Below the pieces are notes generated by a model. That model was not told the origin of the DNA. It saw only the letters and a list, made by a program, of their open reading frames with translations, and ran no database searches. Made by a program: the position numbers and the translations under genes. A DNA stretch of 64,000 bases from Symsagittifera roscoffensis (taxonomy: Eukaryota; Xenacoelomorpha; Acoela; Convolutidae), in contig NC_087063.1 in assembly GCF_963678635.1 (NCBI RefSeq), positions 58,660,759-58,724,758 of the forward strand, written 5' to 3'. Below, in pieces: positions 1 through 9,296 of the stretch (position 1 is its first letter; the number at the start of each line of letters is the position of its first letter).

Positions 1-1226
1 TGAAAATCATCACTCCACACGCTGTGTAAATTAGAAACTGATATGTTTCACATGTGGCAAAGTTTTAATGACACCAATTAGGCGCTGGTATATTTGCTTT
101 AGTTTAATTTGAAACAATTTCTAAGACGGATTAAAACTCCGCTTACGCGCTAATATCGCTAAATATACCTTCTTCAAACCCTCATGTTTTTACAAAAAAT
201 GATCATAAGTGATATCTCTTTTTTTTTATTTGAGCTTCGGGCAACAAGACTTTTTTGATGACATAGAAACACCGTAAGATACTGCTAGTTCAAAAATCAA
301 GTTTTGTCCGCAGATCACAAAAACCACCCCGAGATCAAATATTGCGTCACTTTCTTCAAAAACCGGATCAAAAAGCCATCACATTGCTATATTGTTAGAT
401 AAGTACATAAATTGTTCTCTCGTTTTAAAAGGCAAAATGCAAAGCCTAGTTTTCCGATGCTGTCGCACCAAATTGCCAACGTTGTTTGTTGCCGGTATCG
501 TCATTGCTGTCAACAAAATCTAATGATGTTTGCTAGTGTATAAACAATTTACACCTTAGGAATTTTGGTTCAAAGTCACCGTTGGGCGATTCGAGGCGGT
601 TATCTTTTCTACATTTTGTTTTAGAACCAACCCTCTGTTAGCAAGCTTGCCAAACGTTGGTGCGACTGCGGCAGTGGGCATATCACGGGTTGCCTTTATT
701 ATGTTAAAACGTCATTTGCTAAAAACCCGGACAAAACATTACCTAAGGTATACATGATGAGGCAATAATCTTTTTATCACCTAGTTAGCATCAAACTTTT
801 TGATTTACCGTATGTGGCAGCTGTCCAGTTGAACCTTAACATCTTCACGTCAATAAGTTAGGAGATACCAAGTGATTTGTCTCAACCTAAAATGCAGTTG
901 AAAGAGCGTCCACAAATAGAAGAGTTTCTAACATTTTAATCTCTTTAGCTGAGAGAAATTCGCACTGTTATCTATTTTAGGCAGAGTCACTTTTATTTAC
1001 CTTCATAGTAGCTCAAGCATAAAGTACTCGAAAGGCGTCATTCCGTTGATTGCTATTGGACCGCAGTTTAACATGTTCACATCATTTGAAGAACTGGTTC
1101 AAATAAAATATAGAAATACCGCTTGGTTTTGAGGATTAAAGCATTCTGAGATACCATTTGCAACTCAAGTACCGAGCAACAAAGTTGGAAAATTAGAAAA
1201 AAAACAACAAAACATCAAAAGTCATT
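1..1226. other. 5' flank of the SLC6 gene, no gene seen
   Basis: AT-rich sequence with frequent stops in all frames. A 28-codon frame at about 437-523 is too short and isolated to call. The stretch may hold the SLC6 promoter, but I see no convincing TATA box, CpG cluster or repeat. Confidence 0.5.
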
Positions 1227-1244
1227 ATGGATGAAACAGTTCAG
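1227..1244 (+). CDS. candidate first coding exon of the SLC6 gene (MDETVQ)
   Basis: The next exon has no in-frame ATG before TM1, so the start must lie upstream. Here an ATG in context ATTATGG opens six codons and ends CAG|GTTGAG. The phase-0 junction fits an acceptor ending at 1657. It is the only start I found that splices cleanly, but a short exon like this could be fortuitous. Confidence 0.4.
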
Positions 1245-4200
1245 GTTGAGAAGCTTAAAACATTTTTTAAAAACTAGTTACAAAGGACACGTTTATTGGA
1301 GGTTACTTCAAACATTCCAATGAAACTTTGTAGCTTAAACGCAACTTTTTGCAACCAAGTTTCTGGAAATAAAGGGACCTATGCTAAGCAAAGATGCAAA
1401 ATGTACGTAAACATTTTCAGAAATTTGATTGAAATAGTTGAATCATCATATACTATTCCCTATATTTAATTAAGTTTCAAACATAAACGAATATAATATA
1501 ACAAAATTTCAAACAACATAACAAATTTCAAACAAATTAACATCATCAATGAACAAAAAAAATCTTTGAGAAAAAAGTTATTGCAAGTCGAGAAAAATCT
1601 TCAAATTTTACTTTTTGAGATAAAAAGATTTTAATGTAAATTTCTGGACCTGAATAGAGCGACAAATCTGAAACGATCAGTCTTCCAGAGAGATCGCCAG
1701 AGCCACCTGTAGTAGAGGAGCCAGTTACTATCGACCGAGAGGGGCGCGAGACATGGAAAGGCCAGTTCGACTTCCTCATGACTCTGGTCGGATTCAGCGT
1801 CGGCATCGGAAACATCTGGCGCTTCCCTTACCTGTGCTACAAAAATGGGGGAGGAGTGTTTTTTATACCCTATTTCATAGCACTATTTGGCGCCGGAATC
1901 CCATTGCTATTCCTAGAAGTCTCATTGGGTCAGTTTACATCCGCAAGTGGAGTGAAATCGTGGATGATCTACCCTTTGACCAAAGGAATCGGAGTCGCCA
2001 CCTCGTTTGTCGTCTTCAATCTCAACACTTATTACGTAATAGTTATATCATGGGGACTTTATTACCTCTATTCGTGTTTCACTTTGGGAGATCTGCCGTG
2101 GACAATTTGCGATCCGTCTTATGGGGAGATTTGTTCAGATAACAATGGAACAGGAGGACTGAACAACTCAAACTTAGTTGAGCTGTATTGGGAAAAACAG
2201 GTTTTAGGCCTCAGTTCGGGACTGCAAAATTTGGGTTCAGTTCAACTGCACATGGCCATTAGTTTACTAGTGGCTTGGATTATTGTCTACGCCTGCATTA
2301 TTAAAGGTACTGATAATTTTCTGTATCTGGCTGCGCAAACTATATATTTTTTGAAAAACCAATGTTGCTTAAACGTGGAGATATATCATGAACTTACTCG
2401 CTAGCTTTAAATACTAATAAGTCTCAAATAGTCATATGAAAAAAACTCAGAGTAGGTTGTCAAGTGTAAACGAGCACGAGGTCAAGTGGTGCATAATATC
2501 AAAGACTTTGTGCAAGTTACTATACATTTAAATCCTCTCCTTCTATCAAAAACTGAAAAAAAGTCAAAAACGTTTAAGCTATTGAACACAGATTATTTAG
2601 TTTTTAATTGCTTCAATTAGATTGCTGCGGACGGACCATTCTGTCCTACTTGCACAGTAACCGAGTAACCGAATAGAGTTTTTATTCAAAGACTCTCGAA
2701 AGTAAATGCAGCTTAGGGCAGACTTTTTTCTATCTCTTTTGATTTCTCAGCCTCAAAATCAGGTGGATCTAGGATTTTCTCGAGGGGGGGCGTTTTTCCA
2801 AAACATTTTCGAAAATTTTGTCGACCATATTGAATTTTCGAGTTCTCCCAAAGCACTGTTTTTTCCCAAAGCAATTTTCTACGCTGCAGGCAAAATTTGG
2901 AAAAACCAGGCCAAAAAAGGCATTTGTAGGTACTTTGTGGAACATTTTGACCAAAAAATCGCGGTTTTTCGGCGTTCACTCCCCCTTAAAATTAGTATAT
3001 ATTGGCGCCAAAGGCGCCTTTAGGAAATTTTTAGGGTCCATAACCAAAAATGGATTTTGGAAAATAGTATTAAAAAGTACTAACGAGTTTTCAAATAACT
3101 CATAAGAGTCGAGGATCATAAAAAAGTAGTTCTAGTCAAAGTTCGAACTCCAAAAAGAAAACATTGGAAATTTTTTGTTGGTGTCGAGAACAAAACTAGT
3201 CTGAAATTTTAGTGACGATCCTGGTCACTCAGAAAATTCTGAAGACTATTGACTAAACAATGATTGTTTTTATTGAATAAAAATTTGTGCACGTTTAAAT
3301 AACATGTCGGAAGGGCATCTTAAAATTAGTGTTGTCGTCTCACTTCTTCTCACTTAAAAAAAAATTCAAAAAACTGTTTTTTTTACAATTTTTTTCTCCG
3401 GCCGGAAGAGTCTGTTATCTTTGCTGAAACTGGCTACTCGAGTTTCAGTAGGATGACACTTATCAACAAAAAAGCCTATTGGAAATATTACTTGAAAAGA
3501 AAAATTTGTTTTCTTGATTTCCGATTCAGAAAAACTTGATGCTCTATGAGGCTTACCACGATTATCGATGCTCTTTTATACTGTGATGTCATCAATCATA
3601 TTTGCAAAAATCAGAAAGCTTTTTGTTGGTGGAAGAGGAAAAAAATATATTTTTTAAAACTTTGTAATAAGTTAAAATATAATTTTTAGATATTTGAAGA
3701 CAAGAGGCTTCACTCATAGCTTTTTTTTGAGAGTAAAATGAGAAGAAAAAAAGATTTCGACAAAATTCTACGGAACAACTGAGCAAAATATCTTGGAACT
3801 CAATAACCCGCACCTTACAGAAATCGATTAACATAATTTTCAACAGAGAGGCAAACACAAGCGAAAAAACACAAATAAGTAACTTTTAAACGGAGGCGGA
3901 GCAATAAGCAGAATGGTCTAAGAGCACAATGAGTCCAAGAGCAGAAAAACAGAAAAATATTGACTTATATTGGTTTATACGGGCTAATTGATAAAACATT
4001 ATTAGAATCGTCAACAATTACCAAGAAAACGAATAAAGTATGCATGCATGAATTGTATGCATTTCATTAAATTTTTTAGCATTTCATTAAATTTTTTATT
4101 ACTTTTTTTAAAATTCTTGATCAAATTAATCAAAATATACATAAAATGTTCATTGCTTTGGTATTATTGACATTTCTGATAATTAATTTACAGATTTGCT

Positions 4201-6549
4201 AATAAAAACTGATGTTTTTCTGCTCTTGGACTCATTCTACTCTTAGACCATTCTGATTATTGGCTGGCCACCCTTTGAAAGGTTAAGAGAGAAATGAGTT
4301 TTGAAAAATAATACATTTATATTTCTACTTATTATTTCAAGAATGGAACCTCAGGCCTCAAACTTCAAAAACGCATGCCCTACACAACGGTTCACTTTTA
4401 TTTGCAAGTTGGGTTCAAAAAAAAATTTCTTTATATAACACAATGTTCGGAAGCTTGCACGTGTAATTATAGTAAAAATTGTCTAAATCAGAAAAAGGCT
4501 ATCTTGTGACGTTTTAGCTGACAAAAATATACAGACAAACAATGGCCCGACAACTATAGTTTTCTCGGCAGTTTAAACCTGTCTAAACATCTCAAATTTT
4601 AAACAATGCGACTAAAAAAATAAAATCGTAACTTATGTCAGAAATGATGAATTCGGTGAAAAATGTTTTAAACAGAAAAAAAAATGTAGTATCCAGCTGC
4701 AACACCCTTGCTAATCGCGAAAGTAACTGGTATGAAACACTGCGACACCTTAATTGCTTCAGGTGTGCAATGGACAGGAAAGATAGTCTGGTTTACTGGT
4801 CTGTTTCCCTATTTCATGCTCATAGTTCTCTTCATCAGAGGCGTGACCTTGGAAGGAGCCGCAAGTGGCATCAGCTACTACCTCTACCCAGACTTCTCCA
4901 AACTTTCCGAGGGAACTGTTTGGCTTGATGCAGGAACCCAGGTCTTTTTCTCCATGTCACTGGGTCTCGGATCCATGCAGACGTTGGGAAGCTACAACCA
5001 CTTTCATCATAATTGCCTTCGCGACTGCATAGTTTACGCAATAATTAACTGCTGCACGAGTATTTTCGGCGGGATTTGTATCTTCTCGGTTCTGGGCTAT
5101 ATGGCCCACGAGATGGATCTTCCGATATCCGAAGTAACAAGAGGGGGTCCTGGATTGACTTTCATTGCCTACCCGAAAGCAATCTCGCTCATGCCGACTA
5201 TGACCAAACTACTGTCGATTATGTTTTTCCTCATGCTGATTTTTCTAGGCTTAGACAGTCAATTTGTGGGCGTTGAAGGCTTTACGTCACAATTCATGGA
5301 TGCCTTTCCCAAAATGTTTGCTTTTAAGCACTCTAGAGCTGTGTTCATAACTGTGTTGAGCATCGTTTACTACTTCATAGGTTGGTGTATCAAGTTTCCT
5401 ATTTAGTTGAAGGTCTTGCAAGTAAACTCAGAGAAGGATCTAAAATTTTTGATAGGTGGCTTTTTGGTAATCAGATGTTCTGAACGCAATAGATTACACT
5501 TATTCAGGTAACCGACTTTTCTTTTCACACTCAACACTTCTCTTCCGCTCGAATTTGTTGCTTTAGCGGTTTTGACTTTCACTTTTTAAAAAATTATCTG
5601 GTAGGAGCTTTATATAACTTTTTCCAATAACCAAAAAATGAATTTAAAAAATCTTTAATTGTAGCTGCAAAAATGAATGTGATTTCTACAGAATCACCAG
5701 CGGAATTGAAAAATAGTAATTCACCCTTTTTTCTAACATTCAGGAAAAACAAACTTCTCAAAACATTGCCTAAATAGTTTTTTTAAATTCAACTAAAGAA
5801 GCCGGTTGCTGTGTAAAAATTACAAAATGTTACGACCGCATTACTATACTAGCAAAAAATTTAAGAAAAAAAATTCGACTTTCAGAACGTCTCATTTTTT
5901 TTGCTTTTCTCGCAGAAAGTTTTTGTGTTTTTAGAAGTAAACAGACCTCAGAAAGTGGTTCTCATCCTAGATTCGGGCTTGATCTGAATAAGAATTATAT
6001 GACTACTTAAAAATTTTAGGTCTCATAATGACCACTGAAGGAGGCATGTACATCTTCCAGATTATGGACTTCTACTCAGCCAGTGGCATCGTACTCCTGT
6101 TCGTCTGTTTCTGCGAGACCATAGCAGTAGCTTATTTCTACGGCAGCCGACGTTACGTAAACGACTTAGAATACATGCTAGGCTTCAAAACTCCAGTTTA
6201 TTTCCAGATTAGCTGGCTTGTAATAACACCCGTGACGTGCGTTTTAATCGCCGGGATCTTTCTAGCAACAATCCAACCGTTGACCTACGGAAATTATACT
6301 TACCCAACTTGGTCGCAGTTTTTAGGATGGGGCATTACTTCAGTTACATGTTTGACTATACCAGTGACGATGTTTGTTCAGTGCATAACTAGCAAAGGCG
6401 ACCTTGAAGGGTTAATAACCGCAGTTTATAAGAAACATCAAGTCCACTCGAAATCCGAACATCCTTACGTGATCAAAGGGACTCCTAGCGCGCAACAAAA
6501 TAATCTTCAAGAAACAGAGTTTAATATTCGTACCACCGAGTGTATTTAA
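1227..6549 (+). CDS. SLC6 family Na+/Cl- dependent neurotransmitter transporter, GABA/taurine/creatine type
   Basis: Spliced model: candidate first exon 1227-1244, then 1658-2306, 4763-5380 and 6020-6549 (stop). The phases close to 605 codons (604 aa), normal for SLC6. The family couples uptake of GABA, taurine, betaine, creatine or related amino compounds to Na+ and Cl- across the plasma membrane. Visible hallmarks are the TM1 signature GIGNIWRFPYLCYKNGGG, a conserved Cys pair and N-X-S/T sites in the large second extracellular loop, the TM6 region VWLDAGTQVFF, SYNHFHHNC in TM7, and FYSASG in TM10. The second-loop sequence and the WFTGLFPYFML and LDSQF stretches place it nearer the GABA/taurine/creatine group than the monoamine or glycine groups (inference). 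The substrate cannot be read from sequence. The two large introns are phase 1. Confidence 0.93.
1658..2306 (+). CDS. SLC6 exon: cytoplasmic N-terminus, TM1-3, large extracellular loop, start of TM4
   Basis: The in-frame sequence opens with an acidic, Pro-rich N-terminus and reaches ETWKGQFDFLMTLVGFSVG at TM1. An in-frame stop sits at 1655-1657, exactly at the proposed acceptor (TGAATAG). Acceptors at 1680 or 1688 are possible alternatives. The end is AAAG|GTACTG, phase 1, inside the conserved IIKG motif, whose glycine is completed by the next exon. The extracellular loop holds LPWTICDPSYGEICSD (Cys pair) and two potential N-glycosylation sites. Confidence 0.88.
3902..4262. mobile_element. MITE-like element with 50-bp terminal inverted repeats
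   Basis: The left end (3902-3951) and the reverse complement of the right end (about 4213-4262) match over about 50 bases with roughly three differences. Both outer ends read CAATAA(G/T)CAGAATGG. The interior of about 260 bp is AT-rich and non-coding, with a short direct duplication of GCATTTCATTAAATTTTTTA near 4060-4100. A short non-autonomous DNA transposon is the simplest reading. I could not define a target-site duplication, so the superfamily is unassigned. Confidence 0.65.
4336..4395 (-). repeat. tRNA-like SINE head (weak)
   Basis: Read on the - strand, GTTGTGTAGGGCATGCG resembles a tRNA A box. About 38 bases further on, GAGGTTCCATTC resembles a B box. It shares the GGCATGYG...TTTGAAGTTTGA layout with a copy at 48262-48345. 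No cloverleaf is preserved, so this is at best an old tRNA-derived repeat. Confidence 0.35.
4763..5380 (+). CDS. SLC6 exon: TM4-TM9
   Basis: The acceptor GCTTCAG precedes GTGTGCAATGG. With the upstream G this restores IIKG|VQWTGK in frame. The exon carries WFTGLFPYFML (TM5), VWLDAGTQVFFSMSLGLGS (TM6, with the unwound-helix substrate and ion residues), SYNHFHHNCLRD (TM7), the GPGLTFIAYPKA loop, and LDSQFVGVEGF (TM8, Na+ site region). It ends TACTTCATAG|GTTGGT, phase 1, in the conserved YFIG motif. Confidence 0.93.
6020..6549 (+). CDS. SLC6 terminal exon: TM10-12 and cytoplasmic tail
   Basis: The acceptor AAATTTTAG is followed by GTCTCATAATG, which completes FIG|LIMTTEGGMY. Next come DFYSASG (TM10), the RRYVNDLEYMLG intracellular loop, and TM11-12. 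A polar tail of about 45 residues ends TECI, then TAA at 6547-6549. The preceding intron (5381-6019) holds no recognised element. Confidence 0.93.
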
Positions 6550-6774
6550 AGAGCAAGATTACTATTTCATCTTAAATACAAAATAGAGTATACTGCAGAT
6601 CCAAGACAGATGAATTTATTTGAAAAGCGTGATTTTGTATATTTAAGAGCACCCAATTCATTGTTTAACTTCATAATCCAAGAACACAGGCAGAAAGCGA
6701 TTTCATGATCAACTAGAATCGAGTGTTCTCAATGGATATCATAGCTTAACCGTAAATGATTCAAACTTCGGTCC

Positions 6775-6780
6775 AATAAA
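6775..6780 (+). promoter_or_regulatory. candidate polyadenylation signal of the SLC6 gene
   Basis: AATAAA lies 226 bases after the stop. It sits inside a 15-base sequence (ACTTCGGTCCAATAA) that is repeated in tandem at about 6766-6800. Another AATAAA-like site lies near 6942. Confidence 0.45.
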
Positions 6781-7019
6781 AAACTTCGGTCCAATAATTT
6801 CAGCCTAAAAACAGTAACTTAAAATCTGCACGAGGTCTCACCCATATTCGGTATCTCACTGTTTTTTCAACAATTGAGCAAGTTTTGATTTGAGAAATCA
6901 CAAAAAACTTTGACGGGTCTTTTACACTTATTCTCAGGGATTAATAAAAATCAATAGGTGACCAAATTTTATAAAAAAAATTAGAGTAATTTATTTGACA
7001 TACTTTTGCCTAATTACCT

Positions 7020-7246
7020 TTTAAACAACTAGGACAAATATTTGCATCATTGGATTTTTTGTTCCGATCACTGAATTTCGGAAAGTTTCAGAGCTGTTTT
7101 AGCTTGTTAATAATTTTCGTTTAGTTTTTTGAGTTATGACCTTTGGTCTAGATCTAGAGTAGACTGCTTTTCGCGAGTTACTTCTTGGAGTTTATCCAGA
7201 AGGAGAAGAACTGTAGTCTAAGATTTATTCAAATTCTTCTGGTGCC
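7020..7246 (-). repeat. outer part of element A 3' LTR, split by the gypsy insertion
   Basis: Joined to 14366-14522 across the gypsy insertion, this sequence aligns in inverted orientation with the element B 5' LTR (23956-24335). Shared words include CTCTAGATCTA and a TCTTGGAG/CTTGGAG block in the same order. Similarity fades beyond about 7140. The boundary at 7020 is inferred from the 380-bp length of the B LTR. The unannotated stretch 6800-7020 shows nothing else. Confidence 0.55.
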
Positions 7247-7505
7247 TGTGATAACTGTTGGATTTACTCAAGTAATTGTAAAACAGAATAAGTAAAACGT
7301 TTTAATTTAGACTGTTAACTTTGTCTTAATTTAGATCTGAGATCATGCTTGTCTTTTCATGTCTCTATCTCAACAGCAATGTCCTAAATGACTATTGCGC
7401 TTGGCCTGCATGAACGGCCTTGATTAGTAATAACAATACATAACAGAATAATTAATAGCACTATTCTCAGAGGTTACTGTGGCAGCAGTACTACACGGTA
7501 CCACA
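7247..7505 (-). repeat. 3' LTR of the young gypsy element
   Basis: 259 bp, identical to the 5' LTR except for one base at 7424. Read on the coding strand it starts TGTGGTACCGTG and ends AGTTATCACA. Confidence 0.96.
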
Positions 7506-7513
7506 TTCCCCTG
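7506..7513 (-). other. polypurine tract next to the 3' LTR
   Basis: On the coding strand the bases before the 3' LTR read CAGGGGAA, a short purine run in the position used to prime plus-strand synthesis. It is shorter than many gypsy polypurine tracts. Confidence 0.6.
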
Positions 7514-7601
7514 ACAACAACAAAATTTTATATAATACTTTATGAAATTTTATAAATAATACGAGTTGTTCAAAGTTTACAGAAAATTGTTCTCCTTTTC
7601 C

Positions 7602-9296
7602 TTAGTCTTTTGTTATTTTCTTTAAAACTTCTTCTTTGTTTCTTGCGACGTTCCATGATCCCGCCTCGTCCAGTGACGTAGCACCAAACTTTCTCTTGAA
7701 AAGGTGTCTCTCTAGCCTGTCAAACGTGTTAGTTTCCGACGCTTCCTTGGTGTTTATGTTTAACTTCGCTAGTCGCAATCTATAGGCCTCAAGGGCTGCC
7801 AGGTTCAACTCGGTGACATCGTCCTCACAACCAATCAGTTTTATCGAGTGTGATACGGGACTGCCATACCTCTTCGGTCCCTGGTTTTTAGTTTGTCTAT
7901 TACTCCGTCTGACTGTCGTGGTGTCTTCCTCCTTATCGGATTCGTCCGCAAATCCTGGTGTGGAATAATCTACTGGGTCCATTTGTCGTGACATTAGTTT
8001 CTCGGCTTCTTTCTGGACTCCGCGAGTCAACACTTGATTTGTTACATCTTCCCATTCTTGAGATGTCATGTTATTGTTTTGAAATGTGTCCAGAATTTCT
8101 TTTTCACTTGTCTGTTTTGTGATCTTCTTGGTAGTAGGAGCTTCCTTTGGTGTCGACGACGGTATGTATACTGCCTCGTTACTCGTATCACGTTGTTTAG
8201 TAACTGTTTTGGCAGCTTTCGTCGTTCCTGATTCTTGTGTTTTGCCCCTTGTCGGTTTTTTGTTCTGGACTATCGGTCCTGCTCTGTTCGGTTTTTCCCG
8301 TTTACCTCCTAAGTTAAGGCCTCCGCCGGTTCTTGTGTCTCTTGATGTGACTACGCTCGGTGAGTTTTGGAACTTTTCTTTTAGCTGACTATCTTCTAGA
8401 TTTTCGTCTTGCAGCCCCCGGTCTTTCGCGTCATGTTCTTCGGCAGAATCGCTGTCTTCCTGTACTGGGAGTGTTCCTGTTTTTTGTTGTTTACTTCTCG
8501 GTTCCTCTCCGGTTGGGCTCCTTTTCTTCTCTGCACTATAGACTTTGGGCTGTGTGGACAGTTTAGATCGCGCAATGTCGCTTTTTCTATATACTGCACC
8601 CGCAGCCGTTTTGATGGTCGATGGTGTCGCTGATACTATCTTGGATTTTAAGGGTATTGTCAGGGCCTTCCCGCTCTTCCTTTGTTCGTGTTTCCGAAGG
8701 AAACTTCCAGACAAATCCTCCTTTGATTTGGTTTGTTTGTCTTCAATGAATCCACGTTCCCATGAGTATAGAAGTTCTTTCCTCAGTTCGGGATTTATCG
8801 TACTGGTTTCATCTACGACCCGGCGTAATTCGCTGTCTGAGAGGTCCCGTCTGGTGGCATTCCACTTAGCGTTTGCCTCTAGAAGTTGTTTGAGTTCTTT
8901 AGCTGTGGCCCTCTCTTTTGCTATCACCGTGTCGTGTCGAAACAAAGGGCTTGTATCCCTGCTATTTCGTCCTTTGCGAATGATTTTAACATTCTCCCTC
9001 GACTGATCTATTCGCCTTTTCAGCTGTGATGCTGTTAGTGCCGATCTCTCCAAGTGTTCTTTATCTAAACGATCAGAATCCATCAAAAATTTATCCCTTA
9101 CAATCTTAAATTCCGTTTTCGGTAATCGGCCAAAGTGTGCTTCGAACGGGGACACTTTTATTGATTTCTGTTTATTCCATCTTAGGTTCCTAATTATTGT
9201 ACTCAAACATAATTTAATCGATTGTACTTTCTCGTCGAGAAGCATTACCCCCAATCTTCTTTTAATGGTTTGTATTGTTCGTTCGACAAGCCGCAT
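7602..9296 (-). CDS. integrase C-terminal half plus about 490-aa charged extension (-1 frame relative to Gag-Pol)
   Basis: A 564-codon frame overlaps the end of the Gag-Pol frame by 52 bases and lies in its -1 frame. Its first 75 residues continue integrase: LVERTIQTIKRRLG contains the third catalytic acid (Glu, codon 9282-9284), followed by the SPFEAHFGRLP region. After that come about 400 residues rich in Lys, Glu, Ser and Thr, low in complexity, ending with an RRSNRQTKNQGPKRYG block, a common tail motif in gypsy integrases. No signal peptide or membrane segment is visible, so it is not an envelope gene. It is probably the 3' part of one polyprotein, separated by a 1-nt indel. Confidence 0.85.
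   Translation of the reverse strand: MRLVERTIQTIKRRLGVMLLDEKVQSIKLCLSTIIRNLRWNKQKSIKVSPFEAHFGRLPKTEFKIVRDKFLMDSDRLDKEHLERSALTASQLKRRIDQSRENVKIIRKGRNSRDTSPLFRHDTVIAKERATAKELKQLLEANAKWNATRRDLSDSELRRVVDETSTINPELRKELLYSWERGFIEDKQTKSKEDLSGSFLRKHEQRKSGKALTIPLKSKIVSATPSTIKTAAGAVYRKSDIARSKLSTQPKVYSAEKKRSPTGEEPRSKQQKTGTLPVQEDSDSAEEHDAKDRGLQDENLEDSQLKEKFQNSPSVVTSRDTRTGGGLNLGGKREKPNRAGPIVQNKKPTRGKTQESGTTKAAKTVTKQRDTSNEAVYIPSSTPKEAPTTKKITKQTSEKEILDTFQNNNMTSQEWEDVTNQVLTRGVQKEAEKLMSRQMDPVDYSTPGFADESDKEEDTTTVRRSNRQTKNQGPKRYGSPVSHSIKLIGCEDDVTELNLAALEAYRLRLAKLNINTKEASETNTFDRLERHLFKRKFGATSLDEAGSWNVARNKEEVLKKITKD

Larger units (their letters stand above)
2307..4762 (+). other. SLC6 intron, 2.46 kb
   Basis: Phase-1 GT-AG intron between the IIK|G halves of TM4. 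It contains a MITE-like inverted-repeat element (3902-4262), a tRNA-like SINE head (about 4336-4395), and one copy of a short dispersed repeat (about 4687-4728) just before the acceptor. I see no other coding sequence. Confidence 0.8.

Noticed and set aside
437-523. 28-codon frame with a hydrophobic stretch (FVAGIVIAV)
   Set aside because: Very short, no downstream donor joining it to SLC6 in frame, and no supporting homology.
2706-3105. Overlapping frames of 88-105 codons in the SLC6 intron
   Set aside because: Lie on both strands in all frames over low-complexity sequence; they lack conserved motifs and interrupt no splice phase.
8545-9006. 153-codon + strand frame over the gypsy element
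   Set aside because: Antisense shadow of the integrase-tail frame on the - strand; no domain, and its composition mirrors the opposite strand.
9245-9296. Programmed -1 frameshift within the overlap (ATTAAAA or TTGGGGG)
   Set aside because: Neither fits X-XXY-YYZ, and slipping there would still lose the catalytic glutamate region.
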